Source: Thermoplasmata archaeon (lineage in GTDB: Archaea > Thermoplasmatota > Thermoplasmata > RBG-16-68-12). Taken from it: a stretch of 35,089 nucleotides of DNA. Shown piece by piece: positions 17,263 to 25,538 of the stretch. Where the stretch lies: assembly GCA_035632695.1 (NCBI GenBank), contig DASQGG010000199.1, positions 1-35,089 of the forward strand. Reading direction: 5' to 3'. Numbering within the stretch: the stretch's first letter is position 1; each line of letters opens with the position of its first letter. A program made the position numbers and the translations under genes. Below the pieces are notes generated by a model, which saw nothing but the letters and a program-made list of their open reading frames with translations, made no database searches and was not told the DNA's origin.

Positions 17263-18111
17263 ATGCGCATTCGCCGCATGCGGGTCAAGATCTGCCTGGT
17301 TGGCGACCGGGGCGTGGGGAAGACGAGCCTCCTCCGGCGCTTCGCCGCGGACCAATACATGGCGGACGAGAAGGGAACGCTCGGCGCCCACATGCACCCT
17401 ATCGAGGTGGACATCACGATGAGCCCGGACGAGGTCGCCAAGGTCCGCGCGGACCTGTTCGACTTCATGGGTGAGCACGCCCTGCGGGACAACTTCCGCG
17501 ACGCGATCTTCTACGGCGCCCACGGCACGCTCGCGGTGTGCGACCTGAGTCGCCCGGACACCCTGCGCTCGCTCGTGGACTGGATCCAGGCTGTGTCCTC
17601 CGTAGCCGGGGAGGTGCCTGCGGTGATCGCGTGCAACAAGGTCGACCTTCGGGATTCCGTGGCCGTGGGTGCCTCGGACATGCGGTCCGTCATGGCGCAG
17701 CTCCCGGGCGTGACCACGAAGATGACGAGCGCCCTCACCGGGCAGGGCGTCGAGGAGACGTTCAACGAGATCATCCTGCGCTCCGTGGAAGGCATCCTGG
17801 CCGGCCAGGAACGCGCCGCGTCCCGGGAGTCGCTCCGGTACCGCATCCTGGCGGCGATCGCCCACAAGGACATCACGGGACGGTCCAAAGGGGAGATCAT
17901 CGAGGCGTTCAAGACCCTGGACCCCAAGGTGGTCATGGCGGAGCTCGACACCCTCGTCGAGCTGGGGCTCATCACGCCCGTGGAGTACACGGCCGCCACG
18001 TTCGTCGACACGAAGTCGATCCCGGTGACCTCGCACTTCACGATCACGCCCGCGGGCAAGGAGGCCGTCGCGGCCCCCAGGCCGAGGAAACTCGTGATCG
18101 GCGACTCGTGA
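17263..18111 (+). CDS. Ras-like small GTPase with C-terminal winged-helix-like extension
   Basis: About 282 residues. The GTPase motifs are G1 GDRGVGKTS (residues 14-22), a switch I threonine in KGTLGAH, G3 DFMGE (67-71), G4 NKVD (125-128) and G5 TSAL (155-158). In Ras the G3 motif is DTAGQE. Here the catalytic glutamine position is Glu71, which may slow hydrolysis or change its partner. After about residue 185 the chain leaves the Ras fold, with RYRILAAIAHKDITGRSKGE, EAFKTLDPKVVMAELDTLVE, GLITPV and FTITPAGKEAVA. This looks like a winged-helix domain of the kind that ends small archaeal regulators. ATGs at 17245, 17263 and 17278 are all possible. Roadblock proteins, one of which is encoded upstream, commonly regulate such GTPases. 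Confidence 0.85.
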   Translation: MRIRRMRVKICLVGDRGVGKTSLLRRFAADQYMADEKGTLGAHMHPIEVDITMSPDEVAKVRADLFDFMGEHALRDNFRDAIFYGAHGTLAVCDLSRPDTLRSLVDWIQAVSSVAGEVPAVIACNKVDLRDSVAVGASDMRSVMAQLPGVTTKMTSALTGQGVEETFNEIILRSVEGILAGQERAASRESLRYRILAAIAHKDITGRSKGEIIEAFKTLDPKVVMAELDTLVELGLITPVEYTAATFVDTKSIPVTSHFTITPAGKEAVAAPRPRKLVIGDS

Positions 18112-18169
18112 GGGGCCGCTCGGAGCGCCCGATTCGAGCGGGTGGGTCGGATCCGGCCGGAGGGGCCGC

Positions 18170-18373
18170 CTACGCCTTCGGGGCTTCGAGCGCTGCCACG
18201 CGATGTTCGACTCCTTCGAGCCGCTTGACGAGCTCGCTCAGGGTCCGCTTCAGTGTCTCGATCTCCTCAAGGGCCTGGACCACCAGCGGAACCGGCTCCC
18301 CGCGTCGGACCGCGGGTCGCGGCTCCTCGGGCGGCACCGGGAGATCCCCAGGGCCGCGGGGTACGGGAATCAT
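18170..18373 (-). CDS. Small coiled-coil protein
   Basis: A 67-residue protein starting at ATG 18373, ten bases after the stop of the eight-helix membrane protein gene. The first half is proline-rich. The second half (VVQALEEIETLKRTLSEL, continuing to VAALEAP) has the heptad spacing of a short coiled coil and probably oligomerises. I do not recognise a family. Its position makes co-expression with the membrane protein likely. No strong ribosome site is seen. It could still be a chance frame, but codon positions are GC-rich as in real genes here. Confidence 0.5.
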   Translation of the reverse strand: MIPVPRGPGDLPVPPEEPRPAVRRGEPVPLVVQALEEIETLKRTLSELVKRLEGVEHRVAALEAPKA

Positions 18374-18383
18374 AGCGCGGGGG

Positions 18384-19247
18384 CTAGGGGCGCGACGGGG
18401 ATTTGAAACGTTCGGCGCCCAGGCACACGACCACGCCGACGGAGAGGAGACTCGCCAGGAAGATCAGGTAGAGCCAAGCCCCGGGAGTGCTCCACGCCAT
18501 CTCGCTCGGATAGCGAGCGAGGGCGATGAGTTCGAGGACGCCGAAGACGGCGATCCCCGCCCCCATCGGGCGGATCCTGCTGAACTCGTTCTCCCGGAAT
18601 GCTTGGAGCTGGAGTACGGCGATGCCCACGAGCCACGCGCCGATGGCTCGCGCCGTGAGCGTCGTGAGCGACCACGGCCATAGAGGGCGCATCGCGTCCG
18701 GGATCACGAACAGAGCGAGGCCGACCACGAGGGTTCCCGTACCCTCGATCAACAACGCGAAGCGCAGCGCGGATGGAAGACGATCCTGGCCGGGGGGATC
18801 GCGGCCTCGCTTCCGCGTTTGCAGGAACAGGGCGACGAGCATCGCGACGGGCACGCCCGCGTAGATGCCGAGCCAGAGGTACGCCGCGGCGCGAGGCACG
18901 GCATCCGCGCTCGTGAAGTGAAAGAGACTGGCGTGGACCGCGGTGAGGATCAAGGTGAGCGTCGTGAACGTCCAGACCCCGGGGACCGCGATCCGTGCGT
19001 TCGCCCATGTGCGTTCGCGCGCGGCCAGGAACTCCACGGGGACCGCGGACCAGTATGCCGCGCCGAGAGAGGCCGCGGTTAGGAAGGATTGCACGGTCCA
19101 CGCGAACGTGGTCGCAGTCTGCTCGGTGAGCACGAAGAACTGGAACCCGGCGAGGGCCACGAGACCGCTCGCCGCGTACAGGAGCCAACGCATCATCGGG
19201 TGAAGAGGACGGACGCCCTCTGTCCTGCGCTGCTCCGCTACCGCCAT
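18384..19247 (-). CDS. Eight-helix membrane protein of an uncharacterised family
   Basis: About 287 residues with roughly eight membrane helices. Two stretches look conserved: VHASLFHFTSADAVPRAAAY in the middle, followed by LWLGIYAGVP, and LWPWSLTTLTARAIGAW near residue 200, followed by a cytosolic FRENEFSRIRP. From memory, the LWPWxLTxLTARxxGAW pattern recurs in uncharacterised membrane proteins of bacteria such as Actinobacteria and Chloroflexi. I know no function for it. The frame opens at 19379, but that part is hydrophilic and overlaps the divergent gene, so I start at ATG 19247. It is divergent from the 143-residue membrane protein gene and followed by the coiled-coil gene. Confidence 0.7.
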   Translation of the reverse strand: MAVAEQRRTEGVRPLHPMMRWLLYAASGLVALAGFQFFVLTEQTATTFAWTVQSFLTAASLGAAYWSAVPVEFLAARERTWANARIAVPGVWTFTTLTLILTAVHASLFHFTSADAVPRAAAYLWLGIYAGVPVAMLVALFLQTRKRGRDPPGQDRLPSALRFALLIEGTGTLVVGLALFVIPDAMRPLWPWSLTTLTARAIGAWLVGIAVLQLQAFRENEFSRIRPMGAGIAVFGVLELIALARYPSEMAWSTPGAWLYLIFLASLLSVGVVVCLGAERFKSPSRP

Positions 19248-19368
19248 CAGCCCGCCCGGGAAATGGGCGGAAGACCTTGAACCCGTAGCCCAGGTCACGG
19301 CCCTTGCCGAGACCTGCCGACCCTTTGGATTCAAGTGGTCTCGAGCGCATTCGCCCTCCGAGGCGGTT

Positions 19369-19800
19369 ATGGAGACCACGCCGTGGGACCCGCGGGAGCA
19401 GGCGACGGAGCTGAACGCCTGGCGACGGCATCAGGAGGCAAGCCTCACGGAGTCGGGCGCCGTCCTCGGGCTGATCAGCGCGATCCTCGCGTTTGAGGTG
19501 CTCAGCGTGAACGAGGACGTGAACACGTTCCTCGTCCTGGGCGTCCTCAACCTGGCGATGATCGTCGGCTGGATCGTCGTCGCGATCCGCGCGACCGCAC
19601 GGGCAGATCGCTGGGGCATGAAGGTCCGGCGGATCGAGCGGGAGGTCCTGCGGGTACCGGACCGGTTCTCCCTGTGGAATGAGGCTCCGGAAGGCGGACT
19701 CCCCGCTTGGATTGCGGTCGGCGTGGTCCTCGTTGGCTTCGCGGTACTGTGGTTCGGCCTCACGATGTACGCGTTCTGGGTGGGCTATCTCCACGGATAG
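19369..19800 (+). CDS. Small three-helix membrane protein, unknown function
   Basis: A 143-residue protein from ATG 19369. A charged N-terminal helix (about 30 residues) precedes two membrane segments (about 30-46 and 53-73). A basic loop (RRIEREVLRVPDRF) follows, then a third membrane segment (about 112-138) near the C terminus. I recognise no family or catalytic motif. It stands alone between a divergent membrane gene and the convergent subtilase gene. A GC-rich hairpin with a T-rich run follows its stop by about 125 bases and probably ends its transcript. Confidence 0.65.
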   Translation: METTPWDPREQATELNAWRRHQEASLTESGAVLGLISAILAFEVLSVNEDVNTFLVLGVLNLAMIVGWIVVAIRATARADRWGMKVRRIEREVLRVPDRFSLWNEAPEGGLPAWIAVGVVLVGFAVLWFGLTMYAFWVGYLHG

Positions 19801-19926
19801 GGGCGGGAGTGCGGCAGCGCCACCGGAGGCCGCCACCGCGATTGGACTCGCGTGTCCGCATCACAACTCATCGAAAAGCCCTATGGTTGGGGCACCCCAC
19901 CATCCTCGGCGTGGAAAATAGATGGC

Positions 19927-19965
19927 GCGGAGGGCGGGACCGCACGTCGCGAGTCCGCCCTCCGC
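19927..19965. terminator. Candidate bidirectional terminator hairpin
   Basis: GCGGAGGGCGGGAC (19927-19940) pairs with GTCCGCCCTCCGC (19953-19965) around a 12-base loop, with one bulged G. On the plus strand it is followed by the T-rich run TTTGTTCTTGTCTT, and on the minus strand by ATCTATTTTC. It lies between two convergent genes, so it may end both transcripts. Confidence 0.55.
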
Positions 19966-20006
19966 CGATTCGGTTCGGGTTTGTTCTTGTCTTACCTGCC
20001 TCCCGA

Positions 20007-23000
20007 CTAGTGCCTCACCAGGATGACCTGGCTCTGGGCCCGCCCGGCGATGTTGTTCTCCAGGAGCACGAGGAATCCACCGCTCTTCCCGCTCGCGACC
20101 ACGTGGATCGTGGCCTCGGCGCCCGCGTTCAGGACGAACGAGTTCACGTCCACGTCGAACGTCGGGTGGATCACGTTGAACGTCGCGCTTCCCGAGACGT
20201 CCTGGAAGCCCGTCTGAAGGTCCGTGGTCACCACGAAGTACGAGATCGTCTGGTTCGTGGTGTCGATCGTCGGACCGCCGAGGGCGTTGATGTCGCCTAC
20301 GAGGACGGGTGCGGTCTCCCAGGCCACGTTGTTCTCGCTGTCCACGAGGAACTCGAGGAACGCGTTCCCGGTCGACAGGGAGACCACCGCGGTCACCATG
20401 ACGCCGTTCACCGTACCCGTCGTCAAGGCGCCCAGGTCTGCGACGATCACGTCGTAGTCAGGCGTCGTGTCGCCGTTCACGGAGATCAGGATGTCCGTCT
20501 GCATGCCGCTCGAGGAGCTGCGCAGGCCGTACATGGAGACCCCGAACTCGAGGACGCGGCCCAGGCCCGTCACGTCGTACGCCCGCGCGCCCGTGTACCG
20601 GATGTTCATCCAGTCGCTCGGCTCTCCGGGCAGCAGGTTCTGCCGCGGGACCTGCACGCCGAACTGGTACACATCGATCCCGCTCGCGCGCAGCCCATCG
20701 TTCTCGAACTGCAGGGAGCTCCCGACCTTTAGGCGCCCCGAGCCCTCTGTTTCCACATCCGCCCGCGGGATCGGGATGATCAGGAACGGCACGCGAAGGA
20801 CGTCGCCGCCTCCCTTCTGGGTCAGGGTGAGGAACCCGTCGATCTCGTTCAGGATGCCATCCGAGAGGCTGCTTCGGGCGAAGTTCACCTTGACCATGAA
20901 GGGCACCATCTTGGAGTGGTGCGCGGGCACGGTCACCGAGTTCGGGAAGGAGAACCGGATGCTCCCGTCATTCTCGCTCGGATCCCGGAACGCGGCGCTC
21001 AGCGAGAAGCGCGCCGTGTGGTCGCCCTTGTTCTCGACCGTGAGCCACTGCGTGTACGTGTTCCATCCGCCCGAGTTGTCCTGCTTGACTCCGAAGGACA
21101 GGCCGCCCGGCATGGCGATGGACTGAGCCATCGCAGCGACATCGACCCGGACCCGGCCGGCTCCCATGAGCGCGACCGGGTACGGCGTGCCGTCCGGCGA
21201 CGCGTCCGTCGCCGTGTTCATCAGGACATCCTTGATCTCCTCGACGCTCCAGTCCGGGTGGATTTCCCGGAGGATCGCCGAGGCCCCGGCGATGTGGGGC
21301 GCGGAGAAGGACGTGCCCGAGACCGGCGTGGAGCCCGTTCCCGTGGCGACCTGCGCGGAGAGGATCTCCACGCCGGGCGCGGTGAGGTCGGGCTTGAAGG
21401 CGGAGTCCCCGAACCGCGGCCCCGCCGATGTGAACGCGGCCAGCTGGTTGGGGATGGGCAGGATGTTCGTCGGGTCCAGGGTGAACGTCGTCGAGGCCGT
21501 GAGGGCCGCGTTGATCGCGAGTCCGTCCGCCTGGCCGATGAAGACCGCGGGGATCGTGAGCCCCGTGGAATCGCCGCCCATGACGATGGGGGCCTCCACG
21601 CGGTTGTCGAACACCACGACGCCGATTGCGCCCGCATTCTGGGCGTCCAGGATCTTCTCATGGAACGTGCATATCCCCCGCTCGATCAGGGGGATCATGC
21701 CGGCGAACTCGCCTGGGGTGTACGCGGAGCAACCGAGACCGCCGTACGCAGTGAGGCCGACCGTCTTTCCGATCGTCGCGAGAGGCGGCGTGATGGCCGC
21801 TTCGACGGCCACCTTGTTGCCGTCCGCGGCGCCTCCCGAGGTGCCCGTGACTCCGAGATACTGGATGTGGATCTTCGGGTCATTGCCCGCCGCGACGCTG
21901 ATCACCTTGGAGCCCGTGGCCGGGCTGCCCGTGATGTACGGGATGTTGCCTGCGTTCCCCGCGGAGGCCACGACGATCGCGCCCAGGTCCACGGCCGCGT
22001 TCGACGCGACGGCGTCCGGCGTGGTGTCCCGGCCGAAGTCGCTGCCGAGGGACATGCTGATCACCATGGCGTGGTCTGCCGTGTTTCCGTCGCCATCGGG
22101 GTCGACCGCCATCTCGATCGCCGCGATCACGTTCGCGTTCGACGTGCTCGCGGTGCCGTCCGCGGCGCAGCCGCTGAAGACCTTGTACTCGTACAGGAGC
22201 GCGCCCGGCGCTACGCCATGGGGCGTCAGGAGGGCATTCGTCTCGGGATTGCGGACCTCCATGCCCGCCGCGGTGCTCGCGGTGTGCGTGCCGTGGCCGT
22301 TGACGTCGAGCGGGTTCGGGTCGGGGACCGGAGTCGCACTGCACGTGCCGCCGGGGGCCGTCGCGCCCCGGGCGTCGTAGTTCTCGCCCACGAGGTCGTA
22401 GCCGCCAATGACCTTCTTCGTCGGGAAGTAGCTCGGGTCGATCTTGGTCGGGTCAATGGCCTGGTAGGCGGCGAGGGTGCCGGGTCCGCCGAACGTGGCG
22501 TGCGTGTAGTCGATGCCCGTGTCGATCAGGGCGATCGTGACGCCCGACCCGTTGCCGCCCAGCTGCTCATACGTCGCGCCGTCGAAGATGAACGGGACGC
22601 TGGCGTCGAGGTTCAGGTTCTCCTGCTGGGCCAGGTCGACCCGCTGCACGCCGGGCAGCTGCGGGATGACCTGCGCGAGAGCAGCCCGGCCCCCGACCAC
22701 GTCGATGCCGTTGTACACGAAGTGGTACTGGTAACGGACCGTGGCTCCGGCTGCCTTCAAGGCAGCGACCACGGGCGCCTGGGCCTGGGCGAGCGAGGCC
22801 ACGTAGGCCTGCTGGGCCGCGGCGTCCAGAGGCGGGAGCCCGTTCTGCGCCCGGTAGTCCTGTTCCTCCCCGAGGGATCGCCCCTGGAGGCCCAGGATCA
22901 CCTCGACGTTCTGGGCCGTGGAGAGACGCAGACTACGCATGCCCACGCTGTCCACGAGCTGCAGCCCGCGGGCCGCGGCGGACAGCGTCGACGTGGGCAC

Positions 23001-23165
23001 CGCCAGATTGGCCGCGGGAAGCGCGGCGACGACGGCGCTCACGGGTACGAGCCCGAACGATCCGATCAACACCAAACTCAACCACAGCGCGAGTCCCTTG
23101 TGGGACGGAGACCCCAAACCCCTCAACTCCGCGCGGGGTAACGTGATATCCCAGGTTAAACCCAC
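20007..23165 (-). CDS. Secreted subtilase (peptidase family S8) with PA insert
   Basis: A 1052-residue secreted serine protease. A signal region (about 24-50; LALWLSLVLIGSFGLVPVSA) is followed by a propeptide. The catalytic domain starts near residue 195, with the triad Asp215 (ALIDTGIDYTH), His291 (DVNGHGTHTA) and Ser619 (SGTSFSAPH), and oxyanion Asn404 (ASAGNAG). A protease-associated (PA) domain is inserted at about 440-570 (ERGICTFHEKILDAQNAGAIG). After residue 680, about 370 residues of beta-rich domains end without a membrane anchor, so the enzyme is probably released or held non-covalently. The start is GTG with GGAGG six bases upstream. An 8-bp inverted repeat abuts that ribosome site. 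It probably degrades extracellular protein for nutrition; processing of surface proteins is an alternative. Confidence 0.95.
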   Translation of the reverse strand: MGLTWDITLPRAELRGLGSPSHKGLALWLSLVLIGSFGLVPVSAVVAALPAANLAVPTSTLSAAARGLQLVDSVGMRSLRLSTAQNVEVILGLQGRSLGEEQDYRAQNGLPPLDAAAQQAYVASLAQAQAPVVAALKAAGATVRYQYHFVYNGIDVVGGRAALAQVIPQLPGVQRVDLAQQENLNLDASVPFIFDGATYEQLGGNGSGVTIALIDTGIDYTHATFGGPGTLAAYQAIDPTKIDPSYFPTKKVIGGYDLVGENYDARGATAPGGTCSATPVPDPNPLDVNGHGTHTASTAAGMEVRNPETNALLTPHGVAPGALLYEYKVFSGCAADGTASTSNANVIAAIEMAVDPDGDGNTADHAMVISMSLGSDFGRDTTPDAVASNAAVDLGAIVVASAGNAGNIPYITGSPATGSKVISVAAGNDPKIHIQYLGVTGTSGGAADGNKVAVEAAITPPLATIGKTVGLTAYGGLGCSAYTPGEFAGMIPLIERGICTFHEKILDAQNAGAIGVVVFDNRVEAPIVMGGDSTGLTIPAVFIGQADGLAINAALTASTTFTLDPTNILPIPNQLAAFTSAGPRFGDSAFKPDLTAPGVEILSAQVATGTGSTPVSGTSFSAPHIAGASAILREIHPDWSVEEIKDVLMNTATDASPDGTPYPVALMGAGRVRVDVAAMAQSIAMPGGLSFGVKQDNSGGWNTYTQWLTVENKGDHTARFSLSAAFRDPSENDGSIRFSFPNSVTVPAHHSKMVPFMVKVNFARSSLSDGILNEIDGFLTLTQKGGGDVLRVPFLIIPIPRADVETEGSGRLKVGSSLQFENDGLRASGIDVYQFGVQVPRQNLLPGEPSDWMNIRYTGARAYDVTGLGRVLEFGVSMYGLRSSSSGMQTDILISVNGDTTPDYDVIVADLGALTTGTVNGVMVTAVVSLSTGNAFLEFLVDSENNVAWETAPVLVGDINALGGPTIDTTNQTISYFVVTTDLQTGFQDVSGSATFNVIHPTFDVDVNSFVLNAGAEATIHVVASGKSGGFLVLLENNIAGRAQSQVILVRH

Positions 23166-23175
23166 GCCCAGCCTC

Positions 23176-23201
23176 CGTTCTCAATCGCAAGAGTGAGAAC
23201 G
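23176..23201 (-). promoter_or_regulatory. Inverted repeat abutting the subtilase ribosome binding site
   Basis: CGTTCTCA and TGAGAACG are perfect 8-bp complementary arms separated by ten bases (23184-23193). On the minus strand the second arm runs straight into GGAGG, the ribosome site of the subtilase gene. It could be an operator for a dimeric repressor near the transcription start, or an RNA hairpin that controls access to the ribosome site. No other copy was noticed in the window. Confidence 0.5.
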
Positions 23202-23406
23202 TCATCGCGGATCGACCGGAACGGTTCGCGGGTTCCATAGGACGTCCGATGAATCCCGAGGAAACCCTTATGTTTGGTGTGGAATACTGCGCCGCCGGTG
23301 GCGTGATCGCTTGTCCGCTCGATCTCTCGTTTGTTGCGTGACCGCGACCACGACCGTGCGCCCCACGCGCATCGCGCGGCGATTCGAACTCGGCCGAGGC
23401 TAGAGC

Positions 23407-24498
23407 ATGCCCAAGAGCGTCCCCACGAAGCGGAAGAGCGCGCACCCGGAGGCTCACGCGCCCGCGACCGACTGGGCGGGTGCGCGCGTCGTGGTTACGG
23501 GCGGTGCCAGCTTCATCGGGAGCCATCTCGCCGAGGCGCTTCTCGAGCGGGGCGCCCGTGTGGTCGTCGTCGATGACCTGAGCAGCGGACGGCTGGAGAA
23601 CCTGGCTGCCGTGCGAAACCACGTCAAGTTCGTGAAGCTCGACCTCGAGTACTGTCGGCTCGAGGAGGCCGCCTCCGCGTTCGACGGTGCCGAGGCCGTG
23701 TTCCACCTGGCCGCCGTCCACGGGGGCCGCGGGTACATCGACACGCACCCCGCGGATGTCTGCTCGAACTTCGCGATCGACCATCACGTGTTCGAGGCTG
23801 CGAGGAAGGCGGACGTGGGTCGGGTCGTGTCCGCAAGTTCCGCCTGTGTCTACCCGCCCTCCCTGCAAAGCGAGGAACACTCGGAGTACAAGCTGCGCGA
23901 ATCCGATCTGGATCCTCGCGACCTGCTCCAGCCGCTGAGCTCCGATCTCGAGTACGGCTGGGCCAAGACCATGGGGGAGGTGCAGCTCCTCGCGTTCATC
24001 AAGCAGTACGGTCTGAAGGGCTGCAGCGTCCGCTTCGTGACCGCGTACGGCCCGCGCGAGAACGAGACCCATGCGGTGATCGCGCTCATCTACAAGGCCC
24101 TGGCCCGCATGGACCCCTACGAGATCTGGGGGAACGGACGCCAGGACCGTGACCTGACTTACGTCGCGGACATCGTGTCGGGGACCCTCCGGGCCGCCGA
24201 GCGCATCACGGACGGGCGGGGCGTGAACATCGGCACGGGGAGGCGGTACACGATCCTCGAGGTCGCCGAGACCATCTTCGAACTGGTCGGATGGCATCCC
24301 AAGGCGTTCACGTTCGACCTGACGAAGCCCACGGGCGTCGTGAGCCGCGCCTTGGACATCTCCATGGCCCGCGAGGTCCTCGGATGGGAGCCTAAGTTCT
24401 CCCTTCGTGAGGGCCTCGAGAAGACGATCGAATGGTATCGGGCCACCCATCTGGGAGAGCGGCTGCCTGACGCCCGGGTCCTGCTGGAGCGAGCCTAG
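23407..24498 (+). CDS. GDP-mannose 3,5-epimerase-like NDP-sugar epimerase (SDR family)
   Basis: A 363-residue extended SDR protein. NAD binding is shown by VVTGGASFIGSH (residues 29-40; the middle glycine is Ser35) and VVVDDLSSG. The catalytic pair YxxxK is Tyr183-Lys187 (YGWAK), with Ser144/145. HGGRGYID, ASSACVYPP and YEIWGNGRQDRDLTYV resemble plant-type GDP-mannose 3,5-epimerase. Cys147 matches the epimerising cysteine of that enzyme, while the partner lysine seems to be His222. A UDP-glucose or UDP-glucuronate 4-epimerase is less likely, because those have threonine or serine at the cysteine position. It would supply an activated sugar for the surface glycans. It starts at ATG 23407 and converges on the GT2 gene with only 13 bases between stops. 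Substrate identity is inference. Confidence 0.82.
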   Translation: MPKSVPTKRKSAHPEAHAPATDWAGARVVVTGGASFIGSHLAEALLERGARVVVVDDLSSGRLENLAAVRNHVKFVKLDLEYCRLEEAASAFDGAEAVFHLAAVHGGRGYIDTHPADVCSNFAIDHHVFEAARKADVGRVVSASSACVYPPSLQSEEHSEYKLRESDLDPRDLLQPLSSDLEYGWAKTMGEVQLLAFIKQYGLKGCSVRFVTAYGPRENETHAVIALIYKALARMDPYEIWGNGRQDRDLTYVADIVSGTLRAAERITDGRGVNIGTGRRYTILEVAETIFELVGWHPKAFTFDLTKPTGVVSRALDISMAREVLGWEPKFSLREGLEKTIEWYRATHLGERLPDARVLLERA

Positions 24499-24511
24499 CA
24501 TTGCGCAAGGC

Positions 24512-25525
24512 TCACGTCCCCGGGCGTGCGTAGTGGAATCGGTAGTTCGTCAGCAGGGTCTCCACGCTGAGCGGCACAAAGTGCGAGAGGAAGGCGGCGT
24601 CCGGGAGGCGTCGAGTTCGTTGGATGATCCGCCTCCGCTGGGCGATGTCATGCGCTTGCAGGACGACGTCGAAGATGGCGCCCAGGCTGGCCCGCGCATG
24701 CTTGGGGTGGCTCCGGAGCACCGCGAGCGCCTTGCTCACATCAAACACCAAGGCCAAGGGAAGATACTTCACCAGATTGGCGCGCGAGTACACGCGGAGC
24801 AGGGTCTTCAGGCGGTTCCGCTCGTTGAGCCGGACTCGCTCCGGCGAGAGCGTGGCATGTCCGCGGGTCACCCGCCACTCATTGTAGGCGATCGCCCCGG
24901 GGGCCACGGCGACCAGGTATCCTGCGAGCCACATTCGGATACTCAGATCGACGTCCTCGAAGAAGAGGAAGTAATCCGGGTCAAAGCTCGTCAGTTCCGC
25001 CGGGTATGCGTTGAGGACGCCTCGTCGGATTGCGCAGACCGCGGAGTCCGAGTAGGACACGAGAACCGGGGACGACGCCGCGTTCGCGCCCCCTGTAGGC
25101 AATCTTTGGCGGGTCGCGAAGAAGAGAGGATCCAGATAGCCTCCCGAACCCTCGACGGACGCTTCGCTCGACGAAAGGATGACGGGCTGGACCAGACCCA
25201 TTTTGGGCTCGTCGACGAAGATCCTGGCCAGGGTCGCCAAGCACGTCGGATCCACCGTGCAATCGTTGTCGAGGAAGACGACGACCTCCGAGTCGGTCCC
25301 AGCGGCGTCGTATCCGAGCTTCCGTTGCGCGCTGGGGCCCGGATCGGAATCCAGGGAGATGAGCCGCACATCAGGGAACTCCGGCGTGATGCGTTCCCGA
25401 AGCCCGGGCGTCTGGCAGTCCACGACGATGATTTCGGTTTCGACACCGCGTGACGCCTTAACGGACCTCAGGCAGCGGACGACCCGCTCCGTCTCGCGGA
25501 AGTTGTTGACGACCACGGTCAGCAC
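24512..25525 (-). CDS. GT2-family glycosyltransferase (rhamnosyltransferase-like)
   Basis: About 337 residues with a GT-A fold. It begins LTVVVNNFRETERVVRCL. The metal-binding motif is FLDNDC (Asp86-Asn-Asp88) and the acceptor-side motif is FFEDVDLSIRMW, as in rhamnosyl- and related GT2 enzymes. A helical C-terminal part of about 110 residues (NRLKTLLRVYSRANL onward) may associate with the membrane. The frame opens at GTG 25546, which overlaps the upstream gene. I prefer GTG 25525 because it begins exactly at the family core and has GAGGG four bases upstream. It is coupled to the large GT-C-like gene before it. Sugar unknown. Confidence 0.87.
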   Translation of the reverse strand: MLTVVVNNFRETERVVRCLRSVKASRGVETEIIVVDCQTPGLRERITPEFPDVRLISLDSDPGPSAQRKLGYDAAGTDSEVVVFLDNDCTVDPTCLATLARIFVDEPKMGLVQPVILSSSEASVEGSGGYLDPLFFATRQRLPTGGANAASSPVLVSYSDSAVCAIRRGVLNAYPAELTSFDPDYFLFFEDVDLSIRMWLAGYLVAVAPGAIAYNEWRVTRGHATLSPERVRLNERNRLKTLLRVYSRANLVKYLPLALVFDVSKALAVLRSHPKHARASLGAIFDVVLQAHDIAQRRRIIQRTRRLPDAAFLSHFVPLSVETLLTNYRFHYARPGT

Positions 25526-25538
25526 GGTACCCTCGCCC

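Noticed and set aside
18116-18141. CCGCTCG and CGAGCGG inverted repeat between the GTPase and coiled-coil genes
   Set aside because: Seven-base arms in very GC-rich DNA without a T-rich run; it may be chance, so it is not listed as a terminator.
20916-23141. A 741-codon plus-strand frame opposite the subtilase
   Set aside because: Shadow of a clear S8 protease with an intact triad; its composition is Arg, Asp, Val and Gly runs.
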